Below are positions 1 through 12,547 of a stretch of DNA of 64,000 nt, piece by piece. The DNA comes from Antilocapra americana (lineage: Eukaryota; Chordata; Mammalia; Artiodactyla; Antilocapridae), in contig ML661900.1 of the NCBI GenBank assembly GCA_007570785.1, positions 3,569,126 to 3,633,125 of the forward strand, in the 5' to 3' direction. The translations under genes were made by a program, and so were the position numbers. Every line of letters starts with the position of its first letter. The first letter of the stretch is position 1. The notes under the pieces are model-generated. The model was not told the DNA's origin. It saw only the letters and a list, made by a program, of their open reading frames with translations, and did no database searches.

Positions 1-174
1 ATACTAATCTCTAATTAGATACATGGTTTACAAATATTTTCTACCATTCCACAAGTTGCCTTTTCATTTTGTTGCTTTTTTCTTTTGCTACGTTAGAAGC
101 CTTCAAGTTGGATATAGTCTGACTTGTTTACTTTTGCTTTTGTTGCTCATAATTTTGTTCATATCCAAAAAAAC
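1..174 (-). mobile_element. Old L1 LINE, minus strand, part 1 (split by BovB)
   Basis: The plus-strand text reads as the reverse complement of an L1 ORF2 region, including CATATCCAAAAAAACCAT. The same L1 resumes at 1268 with AGACCAATGTCAAG, which directly follows this text in L1 consensus sequences. The gap is filled by a BovB insertion. It is diverged and not coding. Confidence 0.7.
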
Positions 175-1267
175 CATAATCATCTATTTCTGCTTTATTG
201 ACTATGCCAAAGCCTTTGACTGTGTGGATCACAATAAACTGTGGAAAATTCTGAAAGAGATGGGAATACCAGACCATCTGACCTGTCTCTTGAGAAACCT
301 GTATGCAGGTCAGGAAGCAACAGTTAGAACTGGACATGGAACAACAGACTGGTTCCAAAGAGGAAAAGGAGTACGCCAAGGCTGTATATTGTCACCCTGC
401 TTATTTAACTTATATGCAGAGTACATCATGAGAAACACTGGGCTAGAGGAAGCACAAGCTGGAATCAAGAATACCCGGAGAAGTATCAATAACATCAGAT
501 ATGCAGATGACACCACCCTTACAGCAGAAAGTGAAGAGGAACTAAAGAGCCTCTTGATGAAAGTGAAAGAGAGTGAAAAAGTTGGCTTAAAACTCAACAT
601 TCAAAAAAGTGAGATCATGGCATCTGGTCCCATTACCTCATGGCAAGTAGATGGGGAAACAATGGGAATAATGACAGACTCTCTTTTCTTGGGCTCCAGA
701 ATTGCTGCATGGTGACTGCAGCCATGAAATTAAAAGATGCTTACTCCTTGGAAGAAAAGTTATGACCAATCTAGATAGCATATTGAAAAGAAGAGACATT
801 ACTTTTCCAACAAAAGTCTGTCTAGTCAAGGCTCTGATTTTTCCAGTGGTCATATATGGATGTGAGAGTTGGGCCATAAAGAAAGCTGAGCGCAGAAGAA
901 CTGATGCTTTTGAACTGTGGTGTTGGAGAAGACTCTTGAAAGTCCCTTGGACTGCAAAGAGATCCAACCAGTCCATCCTAAAGGAAATCAGTCCTGAATA
1001 TTCATTGGAAGTACTGATGCTGAAGCTCAAACTCCAATACTTTGGCCACCTGATGTGAAGAGCTGACTCACTGGAAAATACCTTGATGCTGGGAAAGATT
1101 GAGGCAGGAGGAGAAGGGGACAACAGAGGATGAGATGGTTGGATGGCATCACCAACTCAATGGACATGGGTTTGGGTGGACTCCGGGAGTTGGTGATGGA
1201 CAGGGAGGCCTGGCGTGCTGTAGTTCATGGAGTCGCCAAGAGTAGGACGCGACTGAACTGAACTGAA
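175..1267 (+). mobile_element. BovB (RTE-type) LINE, 5'-truncated, RT to 3' end
   Basis: The frame that is open from position 23 reads BovB reverse transcriptase from about 180, with IDYAKAFDCVDH, GVRQGCILSP and the catalytic-box text IRYADDTTL. A frameshift near 700 breaks it, and a second frame (702-1058) carries the downstream part, including SHEIKRCLLLGRKVMTNLDS and YGCESW, ending at a stop at 1056-1058. The 3' end has the usual BovB finish, with GGCCTGGCGTGCTG, an ACGCGACTGAACTGAACTGA tail and no poly(A). The copy lacks the endonuclease part and cannot be active. It was inserted into an older minus-strand L1. Confidence 0.93.
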
Positions 1268-1607
1268 GACCAATGTCAAGAAACTTTTCCTTGTTGTTTT
1301 CTTCTGGAAGCTTTACATCTTCAGGCCTTACATTTAAGTCTTCATTCCACTGTGAATTAATTCTTTTGAATGTGATTATCCAATTTCTCCAACACTGCTT
1401 TTTGAAGAGATTATCTTTATCCCTGTTGACTATTCTTGGCCCCCTTGTCAAATATTAGTTGACTCTATATGCATTATTTTAGGCTCTCAATTTTACTCCA
1501 CTTGTTTGTGTGTTTGTTTTTATGCCAGCAGTGAACTATTTTTGATTACTATAGCTTTACATAGGGATTGCATTGAATCTATAGATGGTTTTGATTAGTA
1601 TGGCATT
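1268..1607 (-). mobile_element. Old L1 LINE, minus strand, part 2
   Basis: This continues the L1 broken at 174, as reverse-complement ORF2 text (for example AGGCCTTACATTTAAGTC and CCTGTTGACTATTCTTGGC). A CHR SINE interrupts it at about 1608. It is strongly diverged. Confidence 0.75.
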
Positions 1608-1880
1608 TTTTTTTTTGGCTTCACTGGGTCTTCATCGTGGCACACAAGCTCTTTGTGGTGTCACATGGAATTTTCTCTATTTGTGGTGAGCGGGCTTCTT
1701 GTTAGGGTGGCTTCTCCTATTATGGAGCATGGGCTCTAGGATGCCTGGGCTTCAGTAGTTGTGGTGCACAAGCTCAGCTGCCCAATGGCATGTGAGATCT
1801 TAGTTCCTGGCAGGGATCAAACCTGTGTCCCCTACATTAGCAGGTAGAATCTTGACCACTGGACCAGCATGGAAGTACCA
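1608..1880 (-). mobile_element. CHR-type artiodactyl SINE, minus strand
   Basis: The text GGCTTCACTGGGTCTTCATC, repeated CTTCAGTAGTTGTGG-like units and a tRNA-derived end (GATCTTAGTTCCTGGCAGGG, then TTGACCACTGGACCAGC) are typical of the reverse complement of CHR SINEs. The flanking L1 text (GTATGGCATTTTT left, ATATGGACATTTTT right) suggests a decayed target duplication. Confidence 0.8.
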
Positions 1881-3550
1881 TATGGACATTTTTCACAATA
1901 TCAGTTTTTCTAATCCATGAACATGCGATGTTCCCCCGCATTTATTTGTGCCTTCTTCAATTTCTTTCCTCAGTTTCTTATAGTTTTAGTATACAGATCT
2001 TTTCACTTTCTTGGTTAAATTTATTCCTAAGTCTTTTATTGTTTTCCATGCTATTGTAAATCAGATTCTTTTTCAAATACTTGTTAGTGTACAGAAAAAC
2101 TACAAATTTTTGCATATTTATCTTGTATTCTCCAACTTTAGTGGTTTTGTTTATTAGTTCTAACAGCTTTTCTTGGTGCAGTTTTGGGATTTTCTATATG
2201 AGATTGTATCTTCTGCCAAGAGAGACAATTTTATTTCCTTCTTTATGATCTGAATTCATTTTTATTTCTTTTCTTGCCTAATTTATTTGGTTACAACTTT
2301 CAGCACTATGTTGGAAAAAAGTGATGACAGTAGGCAGTCTTGTCTTATTCTGTATCTTAGAGGGAAAGCTTTCAATTTTGCAGCCAGCATATCCTGAGGT
2401 CTTTTTTTTTTTTAATCAATTCAGCCACTCTATGCCTTCTGATTGATAATCTGTTTACATTTAAAATAATTCTTGATGGGTAAGGACTTGCTAAAGTCAT
2501 TTTCCTGTATTCCTCTTTCGGTATGTACCATTTTGGGGGTTTTGCACCTTGGTTACCATGAAATTTATGTAAAACAATTTATAATAGTCTTTCTTATCAC
2601 AGATTATTATAGTTACTTCTGATACTTTTGTCCTTTAACTTTTATACAAGACTTAAGTGATTAACATTCATGACATTATTAGACAGTTTTATATTTTCAT
2701 GCCACTAATTAGCATTCTTTCATTTCAGCTTTAAAAAACTCCTTGCAGGACTTCTTATAAGGCAGGAATAATACGATGAACTCCCTCAGGTTTTATTTGG
2801 GAAAGTCTTTATCTCACCTTCATTTCTGAAGGACAGCTTTGCTGGGTACAGTATTCTTGTTTGGCAGTAATGCACTGATGGGGCTTATTGTTGGGGGGGG
2901 AACAGTCTTTTGTATGTGAAGATCTTTTTTCTCCTTCAGTTGCTCTAAAATTTTTCTTTTTCTTTGATTTTAAACAGTTGTATTATATTTTGTGTCTTTC
3001 AGATTATTTGGGATTGCAATTCTGGGGCACCTGTGAGTTACATGAATTTGGATACACAAAACTCTTTCCAAATTCCCATAACTGTGAAGTTCTCAGGCAT
3101 TATTTCTTTATATAAACTTTCTTAAGAGACCCTTTCTTCTCCTACTTGTCCTTCAATAAAGCAGACTATTTTTCTTAATGGTAGACCATGGTTCTTGTTA
3201 GGTTTTCTTCACTCTTTTTTATTCTTCCTCAGGTTAAATTTTAGGTCTCTATCTCTTTGGAGTTAGTTGCTGGAAAATTGTGTTCATTCGGTTGTATCAT
3301 ATTTCCTTCATGTCTTGCATTGCTGTATTATCATTTAAAGAAGCCATCACAGTAAAGTCTGACTTCGGGGGTAAAATTAACTTGGTCAGTTTTTTTAGTG
3401 ATTCTAAGATTTCTCAGAACTTTTCTATGAATATACTTGCTCCACACTTTCGGCTCCTCTTGTAAAGGAACTGTTAAAGATTATATGCCTTCTCTTGATC
3501 CTGCAAAGCCAGTCCATGTGCTGACAGCCTCCCTTTTGCTTTCCCTTGCT
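1881..3550 (-). mobile_element. Old L1 LINE, minus strand, part 3 (decayed)
   Basis: Reverse-complement L1 text continues, with the finger-like phrases CAGTTTTGGGATTTTCTATA and GGCAGTCTTGTCTTATTC. It then runs into the more 5' parts of an old L1, with GCCACTCTATGCCTTCTGATTG and GGGAAAGTCTTTATCTC. Recognition fades after about 3250, and the right boundary at the BovB fragment is approximate. Confidence 0.6.
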
Positions 3551-3815
3551 GTTCAATTACTCAGTCGACCCTTTGCAACCCCACGGACTGCAGCATGCCA
3601 GGCTCCCTGTCCTTCAACTTCCAGAGCTTGCTTAAACTCAAGTCCATTTAGTCAGTGATGCCATCCAACCATCTTGTCCTCTGTCGTCCTCTTCTCCTCC
3701 TGCCTTTAATCTTTCCCAGCATCGCATCTTTTCTAATAAGTCGGCTCTTCGCATCAAGTGGCCAAAGTATTGCAGCTCCAGCTTCATCATCAGTCCTTCC
3801 AATGCCTTCCTTAGG
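3551..3815 (-). mobile_element. BovB 3'-end fragment, minus strand
   Basis: This begins with the reverse complement of the BovB terminus (AATTACTCAGTCGACCCTTTG, CCACGGACTGCAGCATGCCA) and runs into the C-terminal coding region (GGCCAAAGTATTGCAGCTCC). The short minus frame at 3648-3833 is a remnant of BovB ORF2, not a gene. Confidence 0.88.
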
Positions 3816-4384
3816 GTGATGCTGAATGTTCACATTTGGGTGATTTCTCTCAAGTTCCTCAGAGTTGAGTCAGCTTTCTGTGATGCTCATTAGCCATCTG
3901 CAGAGGTTTCCTCTTGTTGCTGTCAGGGGCATGCACAGGGGATATGGATGTGTGGGGATAAGATAATGGAGTACTTGGGCATGTTCAGACATATTAGCAA
4001 CATATTTCACCAGATATCAACCAGTTAAGAGGAAGAAATGACTTCAAACAATCCACAGGCTATACTGGTGCACCTCAGGTAGTTACTAGCACTGCTTTTT
4101 CTTGTTATCTTGGGCTGGCCATGACCTCCAGGAGAGTGAATCAATGTTTTATTATTAGATATGGTGTTCTTTGGCAGTTTTTTGGTAACCACTCTAAACT
4201 AGGCTCTTCTTAAATCTTTAAAATTGTTAACAGCGAGGAATAAGTGTTGGATTTTAATTTATGCCTTTTCTGTTTCTATTGATAGTTTTTCTCCTTTAAT
4301 ATTTAAAATGATGGTTTATATTAATTTAGATGCTATATTTTAATTCTTGTACTAAATAACAATTGATGATATTGCTACTAAATT
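3816..4384. other. Intron sequence, nothing recognised
   Basis: AT-rich sequence with no exon, repeat family or RNA gene that I can support. Confidence 0.5.
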
Positions 4385-4765
4385 TTAATTCTCACAAAAG
4401 AGATATGTAATCCTACTCATAGTTTTCAAAGGAAGAAAATGAAGTATCCTACAAAGGTTAATAATCTGGCTAAGTGCACAGAGCTACTATTTACATGGCT
4501 GATTGGTGATTTGAATTCAGGCTTATAACTATAAAGCCTGTGGTCTTAATAGCTGCTTTATATTGTATCAACATCTACTGAATGTCTAATTACTGCCATG
4601 AGTTTAACATACATTATTTCATTTAATAGCCACATAATCCTTTGGGACATGTCAACATCATACATTTTACTGATAAGGAAGACTGAAGCCCAGATAGATT
4701 AATTAATTTGTCCAGGTAAATAGGCAGCAGGTTCTAGGTCCATGTCTTCAACACTGCTCTCATCT
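4385..4765 (-). mobile_element. Two adjacent MIR SINE remnants, minus strand
   Basis: Two blocks, about 4385-4555 and 4572-4765, each follow the order of a reverse-complement MIR: TTAATTCTCAC-type text, a GAAACTGAGGC-like core (AAAATGAAG and GAAGACTGAAGCCCAG), then an ACTTGCCCAAGG-like part and a tail resembling the tRNA-derived head. They are old and diverged. Confidence 0.6.
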
Positions 4766-5960
4766 CCTTCCTTAGTATCTGCCCACAGATGGTGCAATTT
4801 TCACCAACAACATATGTAACTTTCAACAATCTTTTATTTCTCCACAGTTCCTAAGGATGGGATAGAGGACAACCTAGTTGATTTAATTTATTACAAGGTA
4901 GTTTCTCCAAATGTACATTTAAGAATTTCTAATGTTAGAAAAATAATGAGTTTTCAGGGACATGCAGGGGAAGGGGGAGTATACCCTTATTACCAGCAAA
5001 AAACATCTTCATGAGAATTTTATTTCAAAAATTTAAAAATTTTGCATTCTTTCTCATGATCTCACCTATGCTTATTTTAACTAGAAAATAATGTTTTATA
5101 TTACATACTGTTGAGGAGGAAAATAGTTTTTTTCTTGTCTTACTTACATACAAGGTATTTGCCATGGAGCCTATTAACATAAAAAAAAATGAGCTGAACT
5201 GAAGACAGCTAGTATCAAGGTCCTTATACAGGCAATTTCTCGTTTTTTAGTGTCACTATTTCCGAGAACCCAGGCCTAAACAAATGTAGTTAAAAACAGT
5301 AAGTGTTTACTCACTTCATCCAGTAATCAATCACTAAGGTGAGACCAAGAGCAGAACATTGCCAGAGAGGTAGCATGATGGAATACTGTTGGGATGTTAC
5401 AGGCAGAAACTTCAAAGAGCACATTTTACTGAGAGGTAAAATCACTCATATCATATGCTGGACTGAAAGGGTTTCTTATACAGTGTTGACTATCTTCTTA
5501 AATCATAACAACAATGTACTCAATAAGAACTTTGTTAGTGAAGAAAGAACTCTTAATAATTTATACTTAATATTACCAGCAGCACCGTCATTTTTAGCAA
5601 CATAAATATAGATTAAATAACTCACGGTTCTACTTCTGGCTCTCAAACATCATTTTTATGACATTTCTTGCCTAATGTAATAACTGACATGCCTTGGTGA
5701 AATATTATCAATTATTTGCCACATGATCTTTTGCACAAAACCCTGAGTGTAAAAGAATGTTTAATGATTTTTTGGTCCCTAATATTTGTATAAAACTGAC
5801 ATTCCAGGGAAGGGTACTTTCGTACCTAACAGCTTTGAGAAGCCCCCCTTAGCTAAGGAAAGGTGGGTAGTGACAGTACATTGGCATCTACCTAGCTAGG
5901 TAAGTAGCGAACTTGGTTTTGATTTCTCATGCTTAGCTCTCCTTAAAAAAAACGTATCTA
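4766..5960. other. Intron sequence, nothing recognised
   Basis: Mostly AT-rich. A short frame at 5339-5605 has no family resemblance and no splice sites I would trust. Confidence 0.5.
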
Positions 5961-5972
5961 CCTAATTCTAAG

Positions 5973-6184
5973 CTGTTTTTGTTCTGTCACTAAGTTGCAT
6001 CCTACTATTTGTGACCCCATGGACTGTAGCCCGCCAGGCTCCTCTGTCTGTGGGATGTCCCAGGCAAGAATATTGGCATGGGTTGCCATTTCCTTTTCCA
6101 GGGGAATCTTCCCCACCGAGGGGTTGAACTTGAGTCTCCTGAATTAGTAGGGGAAGTTTCTACCACTGAGTCACCAGGGAAGCC
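5973..6184 (-). mobile_element. Bov-tA SINE, minus strand, with target duplication
   Basis: Reverse-complement Bov-tA: BovB-derived tail text (TGTGACCCCATGGACTGTAG) on the left and the tRNA-Glu-derived head (GAGTCACCAGGGAAGCCCC) on the right. It is bounded by CCTAATTCTAAG at 5961-5972 and CCTAGTTCTAAG at 6185-6196, a 12-bp target duplication with one mismatch. Confidence 0.9.
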
Positions 6185-6196
6185 CCTAGTTCTAAG

Positions 6197-7039
6197 AAGA
6201 AATAACAAACCACCACCAAAAATGCATAGCTGGGATTTAGTTATAAACAGCTCTAATGTTCTACAGTTCTAGTCAATGGACTGAATATTTTTCTGAATAA
6301 GGACCTTCACTGATCCATCAGCAAAGGCACTCTCTTTTTAAACTAAATCCTCTATGTGTGATACTTTTCTAAGCGGAAGGGTACACACAGCTGTTTTCGT
6401 ATATTTGCAAGATAGCTTGATATGAAACAGGTTGATCCTCAGTTACACAACTAGCTAACTTAAGTATAACAGCCATTTCCCAAAATGCTGATGTTATAGA
6501 CAATACTTTAATACCCTTCCAGTCTGTAATTTATTTTAAAAGGATGATTTAAAATGACACTAGAAGGACTATCTCATTCCAAAATGAGCAACTAGCAATG
6601 AAGATAAACTCTCCTGTTGAAAACGACAAAAAAGCTGAATAAAACATGTTTAAAAATTATTCTACACAAATTAAAGCTATCAGAAAAACTGCAAGTTGAA
6701 CATCCAGGTAAAAATCAAGAGACAGAAGCATAGTTCCAAAGGCTGCTTTTGCTGATCCATGAGAAACATTTACAAAATGACACAAGTTAACCATTCCACC
6801 CAAAGTGAAAAGATTCACCCTCATGATAAGCCTGAAATGGAAGTTAGCCAGCCAATCCATATACTTGCAGCTTGTTATTACACCCCAAGAGGTCTAGGGA
6901 ACCTTCAGTCTTGAATTTGAATTAAGATGTTCTGGAAACATTAATATACTTAGCACCTACTAAAAATAAATAAAAATATTTCCAGAGTAAGGCACCATTA
7001 TATTAGGTTTTCAATTATTTTTAAAACTGCTCCACTCCA
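6197..7039. other. Intron sequence, nothing recognised
   Basis: AT-rich sequence with no coding or repeat family assignment. A 67-codon minus frame at 6657-6860 has no recognisable content. Confidence 0.45.
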
Positions 7040-9850
7040 ATGACCATAAAACAAATGTAAATAAATTTTAAAAGACTGAAATTATACAAAGTATAATTTC
7101 TAACCACAAAAGAAGGAAATCAGAAATCAGTAACAGAAGAAAGTCTGAAGAACTCACAGATATGTGGAAATTAAACAATACATCGTGCACAATAAATGCG
7201 TCAAAGGAGAAATCACAAGAGAAACCAGAAAATGTTTTGAATAAATGAAAATGAATACAATATAAATTATGAAATTCACTGACAGCAATGTTTAAGAGAA
7301 AAATTTATAGATGTAAATATCTGCTTTAAAAATAACAAAGATCTCAAACCTATAACTTAACTCTAAACTTTAAGGAACTAGAAGAAAAGCAAACTAACCT
7401 CAAAGCTAATAACCCTAAACTAAATGAAATAAAGATTGGAGTGGAGATAAAATAGAGAACAGAAAAACAATGAGAAAAATCAACACTAGTTCTTTGAAAA
7501 GATCAATAAAAACAACAAACTTTTAATTAATGATAAAAGAGAAGACTCAAATTACTAAAATCAGAAATGAAAGTGGGGATATTACTACTGACCTTACAGA
7601 TATAAAAGCATTATGAGAACATACTATGATCAATTATATGCCAACAAGTTAGATAACCCAGATGAAATGAACAAATTCCTAGAAATATGTAAACTACTAA
7701 AACTGACTTAAGAAGAAATAGAAAATTGAAATATATTCGTAACAAGTAAAGAGATTGAGTCAGTAATCAAAAATCTCTTAACAAAGTAAAATTCAGAACC
7801 AGATGGTTTCATTGGTCAATTCTACCAAACATTTAAAGAAGAATTAACACCAGTCCTTCTCAAATTATTCCAAAAAAAAAAAAGTAGGGAACACTTCCTA
7901 TCTCATTCTATGAAGTTGGTATCCCCCTGATATCACAGCTAGACAAAGATACCCGAAGAAATTCCAGACTAGTATGCTATGAATATAGATGCAAAAGTTC
8001 TCCACAATGACACTTGTCAGTATGTAATGAAAAATTAATAGGTGAAAAAGGAACTACGACATAAAAAGAATGTATAAAAGCAGACTTTAAGATGTGAGAT
8101 ATTGAGATTATCAAACAGATTGTAAAATGATATCTTCTGTGAATAAATAAAAATTAAGCTCAAAAACATCTGCAAAGAACATGAAATTATAAAAAAGCCA
8201 TAGCAGATGTAAAAAAGGCAAACAGGCTTTCAAAACATGGAAAATAAAATACTGTGGTTAAAATTAAGAATTTAATGGCTAGTTTTAACAGTGTATCAGA
8301 GACAACTGGGGAGACAATAAATTAAAACAAAAAATAGAAGAAAAATGCATATCTATAAAACTTTGATTTATGATAGATGAGGCACCAAAGAATAACAGGG
8401 AAAAACTAGTCTTTTCAATAAATGGTGCTCAAAAACTTAAGTACCCAGATGGAAAAAAATGAAATTAAGCTTCACAATAAGCCAAAAACTTAATTCCAGA
8501 TGGATAATAAACTAAAAGTAAAAGCAAAACTATAAAGCTTCTAGAAGAAAATATAAAAAAGACTTCTTGACTCAGGAATGAGGTAACTGTTTATAAAGAT
8601 AAGCAAAAACTATTAACATAAAATACTTAGAATGTAAAATACAACAAACTAGTGAACATAATTAAAAAAGAAACAGACGCAGATATAGAGACACTGTAAT
8701 CAGTGGTTACAGGGGAGAGGTGGGGGGGATGTTTTGGTAGGGTAGTAAGAGGTACAAACTATTATGCATAGAGTAAGTTACAAGGATACATTCTACAATA
8801 CAGGAAATAAAGCCAATACTATAAACTGAGCAAAATCTTTAAAAATTGTGCATCACTATATTGTACTGTTGTTACTTATTTAAGGTTACAAATATATAAA
8901 CTACACTTTAATTTTAAAAAAGAACTTCTGTTCATCAAAAAAGCCAAAAGAGAGTAAAATGACAGCTGAGTAATAGAAATGTATATATTTAATAGGCTTG
9001 AGCAACTGAGGACTGGTAACCAGTACATAAAAAAATATTAGCAGAATTAATAGAAAAATGGGCAAGAGATTTGAACAGGCATGTCACAAGAAAGTTCCAA
9101 TGGCCAAGCAGTACAAATAGGTGCCCAAACCTATCTGCAAACAGAGATGCACATTAAACTGCAGCAAACAGTACTACTACATACTCACAAGATGAGCAAA
9201 AATTTAAAAAGTCTGATAATATCAAGTGTTAGAAAAAGAGAAAGGACTTTCATACTTTGCTGGCAGTAGAATAGCTTGTTACAATTTTGGAAACAATACA
9301 GCATTATCAAGAAAAATTAAAGATATATATACCATATGACTCAGGAATTCCACTCCCTAGGGAAATTCTTGCACATGAGTTCAATAATACATGTTTAGAA
9401 GCACTTATTTCATCAAAATAACACAATGTCCATTAGCGGCGAAATGGATAAATGTTACTGTGGTAAATTTGTATAATGACACAATATATAGCAATGGGGA
9501 AAACCCCTTACAACAACGTAAATTCTTAAATACATAATCTTGATAGAAGCAAAACATCAAATTACAGAAAAGAGCATTCCATTTATATAATGTTCAAAAC
9601 TAGACATGTTTAAACTAACATATTATTTAGGAATGGGCCTTTAGGGGACAAAATCATAAAACTAAAAATAGTGGTTTCCAAAAAGCCAAAGTAATAATTT
9701 ATCCAAATATTAAGAGAAATGTATGATTGGCAAAATAAATGTAGGTCGATTGAGGGTTCTGAGATGCTGACAATGATGTATCTCAAGGAGTAGTCACCAG
9801 GTTTTTTTGCTGTTATAATTATTCATTTCTCTGTGCAAATCTGCTTTACA
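7040..9850 (+). mobile_element. Decayed L1M LINE, plus strand, with a later 3' UTR block
   Basis: Degenerate ORF2 text can be followed in order: CAAACTAACCTCAAAGCTAA, AAATTCCTAGAAATATG, ACCAGATGGTTTCATTGG and TTCTACCAAACATTTAAAGA. The C-terminal region follows near 9070-9440 (GGATAAATGTTACTGTGG). A block at about 8660-8920 resembles an L1 3' UTR (AATCAGTGGTTACAGGGGAG, CAGGAAATAAAGCCAATACT) and may be a separate copy inserted into the older one. Stops and frameshifts are everywhere. Confidence 0.65.
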
Positions 9851-10149
9851 TAAATTTCTACATTATATTATGTAAGCGGTTCTTAAAAATAATTTAAGAG
9901 TAGTCCACAAAGAGTTAATTTGCATAATCATAATAGAAAATATCACAAGTTGTATAAAAATGTTGCTATAAACCAGCAGTGCAAATATTCATAACTGAAT
10001 TTTTATAACAAATTTATTTGCTTTTAAAAGAGGACTTTTCATAAAGAAACCACAGTAAGTGATTTCAGATGAGATGACTAAAGCAGTGTGCTTTTATAAA
10101 GGCAAGCCTCATCATCTGAAATATAATATACACTATTTTGCAGTCACGA
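9851..10149. other. Intron sequence, nothing recognised
   Basis: AT-rich single-copy-looking sequence without any feature. Confidence 0.45.
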
Positions 10150-10330
10150 TCACCTAATTTTTTTCTTTTTTTTTACTGAGAGATAATTAACATAAAATGC
10201 AGAGATTTAAGTATTTGGTTTGATGAATTTTGGCAAATGGACACACGTATATAACCACACCTAAAACAAAATATATAAACACTTCTTTCCTTTCCTTCCC
10301 TGTTTCTTTTGAAAAAGAATACAAACCATG
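10150..10330 (-). mobile_element. Old L1M 3'-region fragment, minus strand
   Basis: TTTACTGAGAGATAATTAAC, then GGTTTGATGAATTTTGGCAAA and ATATAACCACACCTAAA follow the reverse complement of an old L1M 3' region. The related block at 33490 has the same order. Confidence 0.55.
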
Positions 10331-11499
10331 TACATATTAAAGATCAGTATGATTCTTAAAATAACAATTCCATTTAGTTGACTAAAACAAGCTAGTTGAA
10401 GACGGTATGAGAAACATATTCATTTTACTTTGGGCCATATGATATACTTGACACCTTCTGACAAAATACAGGTGTCATACAAGCTATATACAGTTATCAG
10501 GCAGCTGCTATAAGGAAACAACTCCATAAACTGAGAACATTGTAAGTGAGGGGATCAAAATAAGAGGATCCCATAATTGAATGTTTTCCAGTTTCTCACA
10601 ACTGAAGAGTTCCAGCTGAAAATAAGAGAAGTAAAACCTAAGGCAACCATGAGGTTTGGGCAAGAGGCAGTGTCCAGCAGGATCTGAACACAATTAGGTT
10701 GAAAAAGCTCCTAGGGATTAATGGTTTATCTTCTCTGAGTCTAGGCATGTATGAAGTAGCCACAAACCTCAGCTGGTGAAAAGCAGGAAAGAAGAGGATG
10801 GGGTGAGGCAGAATTTCTACCTTTCTATCTTTTACAGTTTTTTTTGTTGGTGGAATTTTGCAGGATAAACTTCAAAAGCACCAAAGCATGGCAGAGTGTG
10901 CTATAGGTATCACAAAGTCAATTGTGATTTGACATCTCTCAATTCAGTTAAATTATGAATGCTGTCAGCTATGTGGTTTACTTATTGAGGTTGAAGAGAC
11001 TCACAGCTGAATCCCTATTTAAATTTGGCAGGATTCTAAAAAAGTCAGGAAAGGCAACTGGACAAAATCCATGTCCAATCCATCTGCTTACACTGTTTAC
11101 TTATAGTAAGAGCATACAAATGTCTCATGTTACTGATAAACCACAGAAAGCTTGTGGGATGCTGTTACCATCCAAACTTAAATGTAATGTTCAGTGTGGC
11201 AGAGGACTGAGAAAGTCAATGCAAATACAAATCACATTTACTTAGAATAAATTTAATACAATGGCAAGAATGAGGAGAGTGCCTTTGCAGATATAAGAAT
11301 GTTTTAAAAACTCTTATTTGAAATAATTAAACATTTGTGCAACAGAAGTGTCTTTGAAGCAATTTAACATGAACTTCTAGTGTAATTTCACATAACAAAC
11401 ACATAGAAAGCCAGAAAAAAAGAGAAAACACATAACACAATTTAAAGAGTAATTTGAGCATAACATCACCATCTGGTCAAGAAAAAAGAATACTAAAAG
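10331..11499. other. Intron sequence, nothing recognised
   Basis: No exon or repeat family is supported. The short plus frame at 10955-11245 shows no family signature or flanking splice sites. Confidence 0.45.
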
Positions 11500-11945
11500 C
11501 ACTCTGGAAACCCCTTCGGTAAATCTCCCTGATCATACCAGGCACCCTCCTCTCTGGATAATCATTATCCTGATTTCTATGAGAAATACTTCCTGTACCT
11601 TCTTTATAGTTTTACCACCTAGGTATACACTCCAAAACAGAAAGGTTAGCTTTGTCTGTTCTTGAAGTTCATAAAACTGGAACTGCAACAGTGTATAAAT
11701 AAATTTTGGTGAATTGTTTCACTCACTGCTCATTGTGAGACATATCCATGTTGCTATCATGATTTATATATGCAGCCGTTGAAGGATACTTGGGTTATCT
11801 TCCATGTTTGGTAATTATAAATGATGCCACCTTTGAATGTTTGTGCACATGTCTCCTTGTGCATATACGCTTTAGCTTCTCTCGGATATAGACCTGGAAG
11901 TAAAATATGATATGTATGCCTTCAACTTTAGTTGATCCTGGGCAT
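11500..11945 (-). mobile_element. Old L1M LINE, minus strand, part 1
   Basis: Reverse-complement L1M text includes CCTGATTTCTATGAGAAATA, TGTTGCTATCATGATTTAT and TGTCTCCTTGTGCATATACG. It appears to resume after 13000, interrupted by a plus-strand L1. Confidence 0.6.
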
Positions 11946-12547
11946 ATATATCTGGAGAAAACCATGATTTGAAGAGATACACACATCCCATCGAGGCTCA
12001 CTGCAGCACTATTTACAGTAGCCAGGACATGGAAGCAACCTAAATATCCACTGAAGGGTGAACGGATCAAGATATGGTATATACATACCACAGAATATTA
12101 TTCAGCCATGAATAAGAACAAAACAATGCCATTTGTAGCAACATGGATAGACCTAGTGATTGTTGTACAGAGTGAAATAAGTCAGACCAAGAAGGACAAA
12201 TATTGTAAGATATCACTTATGTGCAATCTAAAAAAAAGGTACAAATGAACTTATTTACAAAACAGAAATAGAGTTACTGATGTAGAAAACAAACCTAAGG
12301 TAACCAAGTGGGAAAAGAGGAGGGGGGATAAATTGAGAGATTGGGATTGACATATACACACTACTATGCATAAAATAGAAAACTAATAAGAACCTATTGT
12401 ATTGCACAGGGAACTCTATTCAATACTGTGTACAAATCTACATAGGAAAAGAGTGGATATATGTATACATATAACCAGTTCACTTTGCTGTATACCTGAA
12501 ACTAATACAACATTGTATATGAACCACACTTCAATAAAAATTAAAAC
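11946..12547 (+). mobile_element. L1 LINE 3' end, plus strand (ORF2 C-terminus and 3' UTR)
   Basis: Recognisable ORF2 end text (CACTGCAGCACTATTTACAG, AGCCAGGACATGGAAGCAAC) is followed by an older artiodactyl L1 3' UTR with CACAGGGAACTCTATTCAAT and a tail of AATAAAAATTAAAAC. It lies in opposite orientation inside the older L1M and was itself hit by the L1-BT fragment that follows. Confidence 0.8.
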